Source of the DNA: Acidobacteriota bacterium
GTDB taxonomy: Bacteria > Acidobacteriota > Blastocatellia > Pyrinomonadales > Pyrinomonadaceae
Direction of reading: 5' to 3'
NCBI GenBank assembly: GCA_003222895.1
Contig: QHXI01000050.1
Location: forward strand, 1 to 64,000
Length of the DNA: 64,000 nt
Shown here: one piece after another, positions 7,653 to 16,154 of the stretch
Numbering within the stretch: position 1 is the first letter of the stretch
Layout: every line of letters begins with the position of its first letter
Notes under the pieces: model-generated
Databases searched by the model: none
What the model was told of the DNA's origin: nothing
Seen by the model: the letters and a program-made list of their open reading frames with translations, nothing else
Program-made: the position numbers and the translations under genes

Positions 7653-9095
7653 TCACACCCGAGTGCCTGCTTCGTTCGGTTGGACCGTGATGTTCTTGAA
7701 ACGCTGGAGTCGAACCATTCCTGGTTTCGCGCCCTTCGGCTTGCTCACAAATTTACGTTCAGTGTAATGCACGTCGACTTTCGGATCTTTTTTTGCTTGA
7801 GAAAACCAGGCAGCGAGTTGCGCAGCTTCGATCAGCGTGCGATGAGGAATTTCTTTACGAGTTGAGTTGCGCACGACGACGTGCGAGCCGCCATAGTCCG
7901 CCGCGTGCAGCCAGAGATCGTTCGGCTTCGCGACTTTCAATGTCAGATGATCATTGTCTTTTGACGTGCGGCCGACGAGGATTTCGAAGCCATCGGAAGA
8001 ATTGTAGCGGCGAGTGCCGGCGATGCGCGTTGGTGAGTCGCTCTTGCCTGCCAGAGCGGGCTTGGGAGACGAAGAAAGCCCGCTCGTTACCGCAGGTGGT
8101 TCTGACAGAGACTGCTCCAGCGATTCTTGCCTTGATTGAAGTTCGCGCAGCTCTTTTTTTACCACATCGATTCGCGATGTGACCTGGCCGATGGCACGCT
8201 TCGATCGTTGGTAAAGCGCGAACCGGCGCTGCGCTTCTTCCTGAAGTGAGATTGCGTCGTCCATCTCGATCTCGATCGGCGAGGCGTCATCAGAAAAATA
8301 ATCGATTAGCGTAACGCGATTTCCTTTTCGCTTGGCGCTGCTCAGGTTCGCCAGCAGCAAATCGCCGATCCGTTTGTGTTCATGAGCGGCGGCGTGACTC
8401 TCCAGATCATTTTGCAATTGCTTCAGCAACTTTTCCTGTTGCGCGATCTTCTTTCGCAGGTGCGAACGGGCAGCTTTGGCGCGGGAGTCATGCGCGCGTT
8501 GAGCGAGTAGGGAAGTAAAGTAAGCATCGGCTGCTTCAGACGGCGAGGAAAAGTTTTCGCTGCGAATTTGATCTAGTAGCTCGCTCGATTTCACCTCTCG
8601 CTTTGCTTCACTGCTCGGTCCAGTATACCTTTCGCCATTTCTTTGGCCGGCGATGTCGCTGGGCCGCGCGGCCTGTATGACAACTTGCCGTTCGTCGAGC
8701 AGTAGGATGTTCGCGGATCGCCCAGTTAGTTGCGCAATCAGCGTTCGCTGCTTCGTTTCGCCCAGCTCGTCTTCGCCCGCAAAATCAAAACGGACAACTC
8801 GGTCTCCGGCATCTTTCGCAATTGAAATCAATCTGGTGTTTGCCAATTCTTTCCTGAGCGAGAGACCAAATTGATTCAGCGGCGTGCTCTGTCGTTCGAG
8901 GTCGCGCACGCGGCGTTGAATTAGATAGAGGCGAGGCAGCGATGGCTCGCCGCTGATGAGGAAATAGCCTTGATGATGGAGACCGAAATCGATCGCGAGC
9001 GTGACGGGATCGAACTGAAAGATCTTGCCGGGGGCGCGATCGACAAGGAGTGGCGCGATCTCGTCGACGATTTCGTGAATTGATTGGTCGTCCAT
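7653..9095 (-). CDS. rqcH: RqcH-type NFACT ribosome quality-control factor
   Basis: 480 residues. NFACT-N is at about 1-190 with the conserved Asp98-Arg99 pair that binds tRNA in RqcH. A coiled-coil middle spans about 195-330. NFACT-R is at about 363-480 (LWLHAADYGGSHVVVRN, then VHYTERKFVSKPKGAKPG). In the family, RqcH binds stalled 50S subunits and adds C-terminal alanine tails that mark the peptide for proteolysis. Known bacterial RqcH is about 570 residues, so the middle region is shortened here. Residues 331-339 (SEPPAVTSG) and the following Ser/Pro-rich stretch are encoded by a dispersed repeat inserted in frame between the coiled coil and NFACT-R. Confidence 0.87.
   Translation of the reverse strand: MDDQSIHEIVDEIAPLLVDRAPGKIFQFDPVTLAIDFGLHHQGYFLISGEPSLPRLYLIQRRVRDLERQSTPLNQFGLSLRKELANTRLISIAKDAGDRVVRFDFAGEDELGETKQRTLIAQLTGRSANILLLDERQVVIQAARPSDIAGQRNGERYTGPSSEAKREVKSSELLDQIRSENFSSPSEAADAYFTSLLAQRAHDSRAKAARSHLRKKIAQQEKLLKQLQNDLESHAAAHEHKRIGDLLLANLSSAKRKGNRVTLIDYFSDDASPIEIEMDDAISLQEEAQRRFALYQRSKRAIGQVTSRIDVVKKELRELQSRQESLEQSLSEPPAVTSGLSSSPKPALAGKSDSPTRIAGTRRYNSSDGFEILVGRTSKDNDHLTLKVAKPNDLWLHAADYGGSHVVVRNSTRKEIPHRTLIEAAQLAAWFSQAKKDPKVDVHYTERKFVSKPKGAKPGMVRLQRFKNITVQPNEAGTRV
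8054..8106 (-). repeat. In-frame repeat insert inside rqcH
   Basis: The minus strand reads GTCAGAACCACCTGCGGT at its start. An inverted pair AGCGGGCTT/AAGCCCGCT is also present. It encodes SEPPAVTSG plus linker residues and keeps the frame. Confidence 0.65.
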
Positions 9096-9138
9096 CGGTT
9101 GTGAGAGAAACTAACACAAAAGAGTTGGCAACGATGCC

Positions 9139-9171
9139 CAAAAGAAAAAGGCGGAAGCAACTGCTTCCGCC
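9139..9171 (-). terminator. Intrinsic terminator after the RDD gene
   Basis: Perfect 10-bp arms GGCGGAAGCA/TGCTTCCGCC (9150-9159 and 9162-9171) are followed on the minus strand by TTTTTCTTTT. They begin 27 bp after the stop at 9198. Confidence 0.85.
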
Positions 9172-9197
9172 TCGATCTAAAAGTTCGAGAGTTCCAA

Positions 9198-10421
9198 TCA
9201 GCCTCGGACAACGATCGTGTTCGAGAAGCGATCGTAAATCGTGCGGCGATCCGGATCGATAAAGACGTAGGCGAGGCCGAGACCGAACAACGCCAGCGAA
9301 AAAACGTACCCAAGCGCGCGGATGATTGCTTGTCCGCCGGTTGGAATTAATCCCGTGCGGATGTCGATCGCGCGCAGCGAGAACATGCGCATTGCCAGGG
9401 TTCGTCCGGTAAGGGCGACTGAGATCGTGAAGTAAGCAAAGATCGTGATCGCGGTGATGCCGGCCATCAAACCGAACACGCGCGGGTTGAACCAATCTCC
9501 ACCTGAAAACTCGATGGCTGCGGCGGCCGGCGAAACCATTAACGCGACCAGCAGAAGATCGAACACTCCTGCGGTGATTCGCCGTGTGAGTGTTGGAATG
9601 TCCTGACGTGTGTCCTCCGGAAGCGCGGGCACTGCCAAACAATTCTCGAGGTACGATAGTGAAGTGTCGTTATCGGAAAGAACTCTGACAGTTTTACGTT
9701 TCGGTTTTTCCGTTGCTGCTTCTTCAATCGGGAATTCCAGCGCCGGCTGCGGTTGTCCGGAAGTGATCATTCGCCCGACTGCAGTTTCAGTTTGGACTGG
9801 CGGCGCCTCGACGATCACCGCGGGTTCAATCAGATCTTCAATTGGGGCATCAATAATTTCGACGGCTTGGGCTGCCAATTCGATCGGCGCAACTACAGTT
9901 AACTTTGGACGCTTGTCGACAGGTGCTGCGATCGGTTGTGAGAAATCCGGTTCAGCTGCGAGCGCAGTTGCGGCGGCGGTCAGGCGCGATTCCGTATACT
10001 CAGGTCGACGCGCGCGCTCAAGTCGCTCGAGAGCTTTCGAAACGATCGGGTTCATCATCTGCTGCTCGAGATCGGGAACGAGTTCCAGTTGACCCGACGG
10101 CATCGCGCACGAGACCAAACCAGATGCTTGCGCGGCCGCGAGTTCTTCCGCAGCTTCACGTGCTTTGCGTTCCTGAACTTCGCGCACGCGTTGACTAAGT
10201 TGCTTGCGCCAATCGGGCACGCTGCGCGAGACGCCGGGAAATTCGATCAGCGTAGAAGTCGCTAGCGACTGGGCCGATTCTTCGACCTCGTCCGTCGCGT
10301 TACGACTCGACTTGCTAGCTCGTCTTGATTTTGCAGAAGGTCGGGGTAGAGCCTTTTGGGTCATTGGTTCAGTTGTAGATACGGGGCAGGTATCTGATTG
10401 ATCGTCATGAGCCACGCGCAA
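9198..10421 (-). CDS. RDD-family membrane protein with long cytoplasmic N-terminus
   Basis: 407 residues from 10421; a later ATG at 10364 (MTQKALPRP) is an alternative. The first 265 or so residues are charged and Ala/Glu-rich without membrane segments. The C-terminal 140 form the RDD domain: RRITAGVFDLLLVALMV (Arg and Asp of the motif), a second hydrophobic helix, then GRTLAMRMFSLRAID, and a last helix ending DRRTIYDRFSNTIVV. RDD domains are found in ion transporters and in proteins of unknown role. The inner-membrane location is clear; the function of the N-terminal part is not. Confidence 0.8.
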   Translation of the reverse strand: MRVAHDDQSDTCPVSTTEPMTQKALPRPSAKSRRASKSSRNATDEVEESAQSLATSTLIEFPGVSRSVPDWRKQLSQRVREVQERKAREAAEELAAAQASGLVSCAMPSGQLELVPDLEQQMMNPIVSKALERLERARRPEYTESRLTAAATALAAEPDFSQPIAAPVDKRPKLTVVAPIELAAQAVEIIDAPIEDLIEPAVIVEAPPVQTETAVGRMITSGQPQPALEFPIEEAATEKPKRKTVRVLSDNDTSLSYLENCLAVPALPEDTRQDIPTLTRRITAGVFDLLLVALMVSPAAAAIEFSGGDWFNPRVFGLMAGITAITIFAYFTISVALTGRTLAMRMFSLRAIDIRTGLIPTGGQAIIRALGYVFSLALFGLGLAYVFIDPDRRTIYDRFSNTIVVRG

Positions 10422-10755
10422 GCCTGCATGGGCGGTGCGTCGTCAACTCGAACCAAGGAACGGAATCGCATACTAAGACCCGTTCCACCGACGCCGCCGA
10501 TACTAACAGTTCAACTTTAACTAGTCAACGAGAAAATATAGCAGGAGTTGGAGTTGAAGTTTGTTGGGGTTACCTGGTCAAGCTCCGATCGGATGAACAT
10601 TGAAAATTACGATTTGAAAAGTGCAAATCGAAAACTAGAGAGTGATAAGTTGCGACTGAAGTTTACCAGCAGCGCCTTCGTTCATTGCTGAGACTGTGGT
10701 TCTCTTTGGAGTGCAAATTCAAATTTTCAATTTTCATTTTCCAATTTGTAATTTG
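10422..10755. other. Intergenic region with AT-rich short-word repeats
   Basis: No gene was seen. From about 10592 to 10760 the sequence is built of degenerate words such as ATTTGAAAA and GCAAATCGAAAA on the left. Partly complementary TTTTCAATTTTC and AATTTGTAATTTG are on the right. This is the same layout as other short-word inverted-repeat loci in the window. It probably also holds the promoter of the RDD gene, but no clear -35/-10 stood out. Confidence 0.45.
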
Positions 10756-11133
10756 TCAAAGTGGTTGTCGTCCCGCGAATCCGGCTTCGATGTCGTGCCA
10801 CCATTCCAACTGATCGCCTTCGTCGGCTTTCCAGCAGAGAAGGACGACGCGACCATCTCGCATCGACGGAAAATCGATGAGGCCCTGGCGGTAATCTTTC
10901 AATTGAATTCCGAGCGCCTCGAGCTGGCCTGTAGGTAACGAGAGGTCGACGAGAAGCTGCGCGTAATGCATGCCGTCGGTCATGCCCCCGCCGCCCAACT
11001 CGGCGCCTTCGGCAGCGTGCCGGGCAGCTTTTTCAAGAGAGATGAGACGTCGATGCGAGCGCTGGATCGCTTTGACGATCGCCTTGACGCTGGGAAGTAA
11101 CGAGTTGGCTTCTTCGACAGTGAATAGCTTCAT
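10756..11133 (-). CDS. DUF2203 family protein
   Basis: 125 residues. It matches the DUF2203 pattern: N-terminal MKLFTVEEANSLLP, a helical region, then the hallmark LIDFPSMRDGRVVLLCW and EWWHDIEAGFAGRQP at the end. Small soluble protein. The family is widespread in Acidobacteriota, Chloroflexi and Deinococci, with no established function that I know of. It stands alone, 75 bp from the end of the VWA-protein gene. Confidence 0.85.
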   Translation of the reverse strand: MKLFTVEEANSLLPSVKAIVKAIQRSHRRLISLEKAARHAAEGAELGGGGMTDGMHYAQLLVDLSLPTGQLEALGIQLKDYRQGLIDFPSMRDGRVVLLCWKADEGDQLEWWHDIEAGFAGRQPL

Positions 11134-11208
11134 TCGAGATGAATGCTCGCGAGATGTAACCGAGCAATGGATCGCGGAAGCTATTCTACTGATTTGGTTG
11201 TGACGGCG

Positions 11209-12564
11209 CTACTTGGTTGCGGCAGCTTGTTCGCTTTCGTGCTTTGGCATGTAATAGCCGCGACGCGAGCTCACATCAATGCGACGTTGCTTGCCTTTCG
11301 CGTCAGGTGCTTTCACACGCAGCGCAAGTTCGTGCATGCGGCCGTCGTCTTTTTCGTTTTCAGCAAGAGCGAATCCCAAACTGTAGCGCGCGGTGAGATT
11401 GCCGATGATCTTCGCGAGAGCGCCGCCGTAATCGCTGGTGCGATTCACGTGTAGCGCTTCGCCGCCGCTTTGTTGAGCTAGGTGCCTGGCGCTGCCCGCG
11501 AGACTAATGCCGGTCCAGCCGACGAGCGGTTGGCCTAGTGGCAGGAGAAACTTATAGAGCGCGCGCATGTCGACGTTCATCGTGTTAAAGATCGCATTCT
11601 GCCGGATGAGGATTTGTTCAGTGGCGGCCACGTCCTCTTTGAAAATCGGCGCAATGCCATCTGACAACCAGACAATCGCGGTTTGCGAGTTAGGCCGTTT
11701 CTCTTCGGCCAGATGCGTCGCGTCGCGCGTCGCGCCGGCCATGTCATAGATGTTGTCTAACTGAATGTTGACCTTGCCGCTGCTGCTCGTGCGGACGATG
11801 TTTACGGATCCGTCCTTCTTGATCGTACGCGTTACAACTGCTCCGTTCTGGCCCTTGATCGTCTCAATTTCGAGCACGTCGTTTTCTTTTGGCTTGTTCT
11901 GAGAAGTCGCCTTCGTCGAATCGCCCGACTTGTTCTTGTCGGTGTCCGAACTCAAGCTAATGCTTGCATTGCCTTCGCGGTCAGGACTGTTCGGATCGTG
12001 TTTGGAAGCATCGTTCTTGTCAGGTGAAGGCGCGACCAGCGCGGGAATGCGGGCCAGAGCTGTCTCGATCTTTGCGCGATCCCGGGTGAAGTCAGTAAGC
12101 CAAATGGCCTTGCCATTTCTGATTGCCGCGGACTTGTCGTCAACAGAGTTCAAATTGATACCGAGAATGGCAACTTCATCACCCGGCGACAGTTTGCATA
12201 ATTCGTCGACGATGGCCGCACGCACTTCGTCGCGCTTGAGAAATCTGCCGGCCCCGTCGTCGCGTAGATCGAGAATCAGGACCATCGCGAGCGGCTTGCG
12301 CGCCTGGCCTTCGCGGTTGAAGTAAGAGATGGTGCGAGGCTTACCATCGTCGAACAACTCGAAGTTTTCCGGTTTCAGATCGGAGATGGGAATGCCGGTC
12401 TTCTTGTCCTTAACCAACGCATCGAGAAAAACCACGCGCGTGCGAATCTTGATCGTGTCAGAGACTTCTTGAGCGAAGATGGTTGGCGCGGCAATCGCGA
12501 AAAGAAGCAGAAACACGCTGAGGCGCACAACTGATGTTAAGCGAGTTGAGGTTGATGCTTTCAT
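11209..12564 (-). CDS. Secreted VWA-domain protein (acidobacterial VWFA-related type)
   Basis: 451 residues; ATG 12564 with AGGAGA upstream. Signal peptide ends near IFA-Q (about 32). The N-terminal beta segment (VVFLDALVKDKKTGIPISDLKPENFELFDDG) is the typical opening of acidobacterial VWFA-related proteins. The VWA core starts at LAMVLILDLRDD. The metal-binding DxSxS is replaced by DLRDD, so the MIDAS site looks degenerate. An acidic linker (about 185-245) interrupts the domain. It is the last gene of the sigma-factor operon 14972-11209. Likely a periplasmic or surface protein-interaction partner. Confidence 0.82.
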   Translation of the reverse strand: MKASTSTRLTSVVRLSVFLLLFAIAAPTIFAQEVSDTIKIRTRVVFLDALVKDKKTGIPISDLKPENFELFDDGKPRTISYFNREGQARKPLAMVLILDLRDDGAGRFLKRDEVRAAIVDELCKLSPGDEVAILGINLNSVDDKSAAIRNGKAIWLTDFTRDRAKIETALARIPALVAPSPDKNDASKHDPNSPDREGNASISLSSDTDKNKSGDSTKATSQNKPKENDVLEIETIKGQNGAVVTRTIKKDGSVNIVRTSSSGKVNIQLDNIYDMAGATRDATHLAEEKRPNSQTAIVWLSDGIAPIFKEDVAATEQILIRQNAIFNTMNVDMRALYKFLLPLGQPLVGWTGISLAGSARHLAQQSGGEALHVNRTSDYGGALAKIIGNLTARYSLGFALAENEKDDGRMHELALRVKAPDAKGKQRRIDVSSRRGYYMPKHESEQAAATK

Positions 12565-12580
12565 GGATTCTCCTGATTTG

Positions 12581-12606
12581 CCCTCCCTTACGGTCGGGCT
12601 TCTGAC
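12581..12606. repeat. Half copy of dispersed repeat (ACGGTCGGGCTTCTGAC)
   Basis: CCCTCCCTTACGGTCGGG then CTTCTGAC equals the right arm of the full inverted repeats at 21938-22029 and 61224-61295. It lies between two genes of the sigma operon. Confidence 0.75.
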
Positions 12607-12607
12607 G

Positions 12608-13156
12608 CTACGGGTCGCTGATCGTTACTTCGTCGGTTAATTTCTTGCCCATCTCGTTCGGGTTCTTCGTCAGGTCTGCGAGAGTCTGCGGCGAGAGGGT
12701 CGCTTGCACGACGGTCGCTTCCTTTTTCTCTATCGTGATCACGAGCACGTGAAATTTCTGGCCGGCGTCGCGAACATAGATGTAGGTTTGCTCTTCATCT
12801 TTGGGCGCCAGCGTCTGCACCAGCGGCGCCCAATTCTCAGCGAGCGTGCTCTGGACCAAAGCCTTGAACGCCGCGATATTTCCGCGCGAATCGAACCTCT
12901 GCTCTTCAAAGAAAGCGACGCGCACGCTGCCGGCTTCGGCAATTTGTTTGTATTCACCGCCGCGAATCTTCGCGCCTGTGCGCACTGCCTTAATGCCGGC
13001 GCGCGCCAGCAGCGGCAGTGTCTGGTGCTTCACGTGATAGAAGCGCTCAATCGCTTTGACGACATTATCGAACCCGTCGCGATTTGCGTAAGCCGTCAAC
13101 GGTATTACCAGCGCGAGAGCAAGAACTAACCCGACAGTCGTAACTTTGATTTTCAT
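12608..13156 (-). CDS. Secreted DUF4252-like protein
   Basis: 182 residues. Signal peptide (MKIKVTTVG plus hydrophobic core, cleavage near AYA-N at about 24). The mature part (about 25-182) has the same general size and layout as the neighbouring DUF4252 protein: N-terminal helical region, then YIYVRDAGQKFHVLVITIEKKEATVVQATLSP near the end, matching a VYLMSVGDEISGLAVVSLEPKELTIVNIVG-like stretch in the neighbour. I infer a paralogous fold. Third structural gene after the sigma factor. Function unknown; probably periplasmic. Confidence 0.68.
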   Translation of the reverse strand: MKIKVTTVGLVLALALVIPLTAYANRDGFDNVVKAIERFYHVKHQTLPLLARAGIKAVRTGAKIRGGEYKQIAEAGSVRVAFFEEQRFDSRGNIAAFKALVQSTLAENWAPLVQTLAPKDEEQTYIYVRDAGQKFHVLVITIEKKEATVVQATLSPQTLADLTKNPNEMGKKLTDEVTISDP

Positions 13157-13172
13157 GCGCTTCCAGACATTG

Positions 13173-13202
13173 CGCCCTCCCTCAATGGTCGGGCTTCTGA
13201 TA
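13173..13202. repeat. Half copy of dispersed repeat
   Basis: GCCCTCCCTCAATGGTCGGG followed by CTTCTGA is a diverged right arm of the same family as 12581-12606. It sits just before the next gene of the operon. Confidence 0.65.
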
Positions 13203-13208
13203 CGTCAC

Positions 13209-13781
13209 CTACTTGTCGCTCTTCGGTTTGGGCGGAGGCAGATTCAGATAAGGCACCCCAAATGAACCTTCCAATTGAGTGAGCTTCTCGAGATTGATGG
13301 GGCCCACGATATTCACAATCGTTAATTCCTTCGGCTCGAGACTAACGACGGCGAGTCCGCTAATTTCGTCGCCGACACTCATCAAATAAACGTCGACGTT
13401 GTCGCCGTCTTTCTTGCTGGTGACGCCGATTATCTTGCTCCAGCCACCCCCGCGAAGTTGCGTCATCACTGATTCCACTTCGGCCGGCGAGTACTCGCTT
13501 TCTTTTTCGAACGTGAAGCTCTTCACGTAAATCCCTTTGACGTGCTTAATCAGATCGCGGATTTCCGCGTCGTCAGGATCTTTGCCGGAGAAAAATTTCG
13601 CGGTGGTCTGCATCAGGTGCTCATCGAGTTTGACGTCGACGGTTTCGCTGGCGCGATTGGCCAGCACGTCGAGCTGGTCCAGTTGCAGCTTCGCCGTCTG
13701 TGCGGTCGCGCTGACGCCGCCGATCGCAAGCAGCGCCGACACGAGAGCGAATTTCAATAAGGTTTGGAAGAGTGTTTTCAT
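13209..13781 (-). CDS. DUF4252 domain secreted protein
   Basis: 190 residues. Signal peptide ends near ATA-Q (about 28). The mature region LQLDQLDVLANRASETVDVKLDE, then a helical part, KGIYVKSFTFEKESEYS and VDVYLMSVGDEISGLAVVSLEP, matches DUF4252. That domain is known mainly from Bacteroidota, where it sits in sigma/anti-sigma operons. It starts only 7 bp after the stop of the membrane protein gene, so translation is probably coupled. Likely a periplasmic output or sensing component of the sigma-factor circuit. Confidence 0.82.
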   Translation of the reverse strand: MKTLFQTLLKFALVSALLAIGGVSATAQTAKLQLDQLDVLANRASETVDVKLDEHLMQTTAKFFSGKDPDDAEIRDLIKHVKGIYVKSFTFEKESEYSPAEVESVMTQLRGGGWSKIIGVTSKKDGDNVDVYLMSVGDEISGLAVVSLEPKELTIVNIVGPINLEKLTQLEGSFGVPYLNLPPPKPKSDK

Positions 13782-13788
13782 AATTGGT

Positions 13789-14346
13789 TCATCCTATCTT
13801 GTGTTGATTGCGAATGATGTTTGTTTGGGAAACGCCCTGAGTCTTGCGCTGAGCCACGTTGAGTTTGGCGCTGACCATTCGAAGAGCTAATACGACTTGT
13901 TCTTTCTGCGCGAATTCCTGCGCGGTCAACCGAGGCTCTCGAATTACCGATCGCGGATGTTTGTTGGGGGTGAACGATCTCGCGAGCATTTGATGACGCT
14001 CGGGTTTGTTCGGCTTTGCTTGATTCTGAGTTGTCGCCGTCAGACTTTCACTGCCCGCATTCTTTGGCGCAGGGGTTTTGGGTTGCACTGGTTGAGAATT
14101 GCGAGCCTGTTGTGGCGGACTTACCGAACGGTGATTGAGATTGAGCCAGATACCGATCGCAACCGCGATAAGCAAGGTTGCGGCAATCGCCAAAGCCGGA
14201 ATGACTCTTCGTCTTTGTCCGATACGAATGTTGTTGGGAATTTGCAGTGGCTGAGGTTGACGGTGAAGCTCGCTCAAGAGCTCTTCAAGCCGCTGCAATT
14301 CCTGGGCAGGTTCGCCCGTTCGATCCCAAAGATAATTGTCGTTCAT
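13789..14346 (-). CDS. Single-pass membrane protein, probable anti-sigma factor
   Basis: 185 residues; ATG 14346 with GAGGAG 5 nt upstream. A cytoplasmic N-terminus of about 48 residues (MNDNYLWDRTGEPAQELQRLEELLSEL type) precedes one membrane helix (about 50-70) and a Pro/Gln/Lys-rich outer part. It has no zinc-binding HxxxCxxC motif. The position immediately downstream of an ECF sigma factor, together with the short N-terminal helix plus one membrane segment, suggests an anti-sigma role. This is inferred from context, not from a named domain. Confidence 0.65.
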   Translation of the reverse strand: MNDNYLWDRTGEPAQELQRLEELLSELHRQPQPLQIPNNIRIGQRRRVIPALAIAATLLIAVAIGIWLNLNHRSVSPPQQARNSQPVQPKTPAPKNAGSESLTATTQNQAKPNKPERHQMLARSFTPNKHPRSVIREPRLTAQEFAQKEQVVLALRMVSAKLNVAQRKTQGVSQTNIIRNQHKIG

Positions 14347-14399
14347 ATGTCTCCTCTTGGAGCGCGGACGTCCCTGTCCGCATTGACGGCCGCCCGCCG

Positions 14400-14972
14400 C
14401 TAAGCAACTCCCATTCGCTCGCGCAGCAGCTTCACGCCGCGATGCAAATTCACCCGCACTGACGCCGGCGTGAGGCCGGTGCGCGAAGCTATTTCCGGAC
14501 CGGTCATCCCTTCGACGAATCTCAGCACCAGAGTCTCGCGATAGGCATCGGGCAAGCTGCGAATTAGGTCCAGCACTTCTTTCGCCGTTCTGTTCGGCGC
14601 GTTTGTGATTGCGATTTGCTCAGTCACTTCGACTGTTTCGCGCGTGCTGCGATGAAAATCCATGGCCCGGTTTCTGGCAATCATCGCGATCCATGGTCCA
14701 AATGCTTTCGCGTCTCTCAACGTATGCAGCTTCTTTAGCGCGTGCAGAAAAATTTCCTGAGTCAAATCGTCCACTTCGTCGCGCGGCACGCGCGCGAGCA
14801 GAATTCCATGGACCAGCGGCGCATAAATTTCATAAAGACGTGCGAACCGATCGGGTTCGCCGGCGAGCACGGCGCGAACCAAAGTCACTTCGATAGGCTC
14901 TTCAGTTTCTTCGGGAGAGCGGAACGGCTGGGTCATCAGCAACATCTCCGCGGTGGCTTCGGCCTCGATCAT
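14400..14972 (-). CDS. ECF-type RNA polymerase sigma factor
   Basis: The start at ATG 14972 is favoured by AAAAGG 8 nt upstream; ATG 15032 and 15083 are alternatives in the same frame. Region 2 is seen in FARLYEIYAPLVHGILLARV with DVDDLTQEIFLHALKKL-like helix and AFGPWIAMIARNRAMDF. Region 4 is LPDAYRETLVLRFVEGMTGPEIASRTG followed by SVRVNLHRGVKLLRERM. First gene of a five-gene minus-strand operon (sigma, membrane protein, DUF4252, DUF4252-like, VWA). Probably activates its own operon on an envelope signal. Confidence 0.9.
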   Translation of the reverse strand: MIEAEATAEMLLMTQPFRSPEETEEPIEVTLVRAVLAGEPDRFARLYEIYAPLVHGILLARVPRDEVDDLTQEIFLHALKKLHTLRDAKAFGPWIAMIARNRAMDFHRSTRETVEVTEQIAITNAPNRTAKEVLDLIRSLPDAYRETLVLRFVEGMTGPEIASRTGLTPASVRVNLHRGVKLLRERMGVA

Positions 14973-15076
14973 TGACACGCCTTTTGTAGAATTCGATCCC
15001 GCAATCTTTATTTTGCTTACTGCTTCAGACATGACTAAGACGGGAGACGTGGAGAGAGTGTTAACACGCGGTGCTG

Positions 15077-15149
15077 CAGCCACGGATAAACACGGATCGA
15101 CACAGATCAGTTCAATCTATCTGTGCAAATCTGCGTTCATCTGCGGCTG
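15077..15149. repeat. Short-word inverted-repeat element
   Basis: The left half has CACGGAT words (CAGCCACGGATAAACACGGA). The right half has their complements (ATCTGTG, ATCTGCG, ATCTGCGGCTG). The outer arms match at 9 of 11 positions. It sits between the sigma-factor and CPBP genes. Words of this type (ACCACGGATAAACACGGAT) are widespread between genes in Acidobacteriota and relatives. Confidence 0.7.
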
Positions 15150-15152
15150 ATT

Positions 15153-16073
15153 CTACCCGCTTGTCGCTCGTGGTACGTCCGCACTCGCAAATAGTTTCAG
15201 ACGCCAAATCACCAGCGTCGAGACGATCAGCGTGATCGTGCAGGCCGCGCCGCCTTCAATTCCGTATGCGCCGCCGGTCAACCAATCGGGCCCGAGGTTC
15301 AGTCCTCTTAATAAAGGCGCGGGCGCGAGGCGCTCGATACCGCTGACCGGCAAGCCGAGCAGTGATGCCTGCACCCAATTCCATGACCAGTGCAATCCCA
15401 ACGGCAACCACAAACTTCGCGTGCGTAAATAGGCGACGGCCAGCCAGACTCCTGCCAGCGCGGTGTTGATAAATGTGAATCCCGGCACGGCGTGCGGGTT
15501 GTTCAAATGAACCGTGGCGAACGGCACAGACGTGAGCAGGATGCCGAGCCATGCAAGATTGGCTCGTGTCAGAGTTTGCAACGGATAACCACGAAACAGG
15601 ATTTCTTCGGCGGCTGCCGCGAACACAAGAATCCCAAGAGACAAAGTTAGCGTTCGCGTGATTGGTCCCGCCCCGGCTGGATCGAGAGCGAAATGAGTGC
15701 CGCGCGTTGCCGCGGTTATCAACGCTGCGAGCAATAGCGATGCGGCGCCGAGGATCGATCCCAGTGCGAGATTGCGAATCCATCCGCGATGCGGAGTGCA
15801 GCCGAGCGCGCGAAACGGTAGTTCTTCGAGCAGTGCTCCGCAGGCCCAACCGATCACCAACGCTGAGAAGAGAATGGATCCGTGTCCCGCAACGACGCTC
15901 CAATTACTGCTCGCGAGATCGAAAATCGAGCGATGCAGAGCCGCGCTCAAAATCCAGAGCAGCGCAACGTGCGATAGCTGCAAGCAAATGATGAACGCCA
16001 CCGCGAAGATGGCGAGGCGCCAGCCGCTACGCAGATGACGGTTATTATCAAGAAAAAAGTTGTAGGCCTCCAT
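15153..16073 (-). CDS. CPBP family intramembrane glutamic endopeptidase
   Basis: 306 residues with about eight hydrophobic segments. The CPBP (CAAX/Abi) active-site motifs are present: AAEEILFRG (EExxxR), FATVHLNNP (His) and GLHWSWNW (His). Members cleave within the membrane; some are prenyl-protein-like proteases and others bacteriocin-immunity proteins. No substrate can be named here. Transcribed away from ntrY across the 280-bp region with the nested hairpin. Confidence 0.87.
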   Translation of the reverse strand: MEAYNFFLDNNRHLRSGWRLAIFAVAFIICLQLSHVALLWILSAALHRSIFDLASSNWSVVAGHGSILFSALVIGWACGALLEELPFRALGCTPHRGWIRNLALGSILGAASLLLAALITAATRGTHFALDPAGAGPITRTLTLSLGILVFAAAAEEILFRGYPLQTLTRANLAWLGILLTSVPFATVHLNNPHAVPGFTFINTALAGVWLAVAYLRTRSLWLPLGLHWSWNWVQASLLGLPVSGIERLAPAPLLRGLNLGPDWLTGGAYGIEGGAACTITLIVSTLVIWRLKLFASADVPRATSG

Positions 16074-16154
16074 CCGGTGAGGATTCTAACACTCAGGACG
16101 CCGCCTCATTCATACCTCAATTCGCCGAGTCGCGATGAGAAAGTGCCGTACGCA

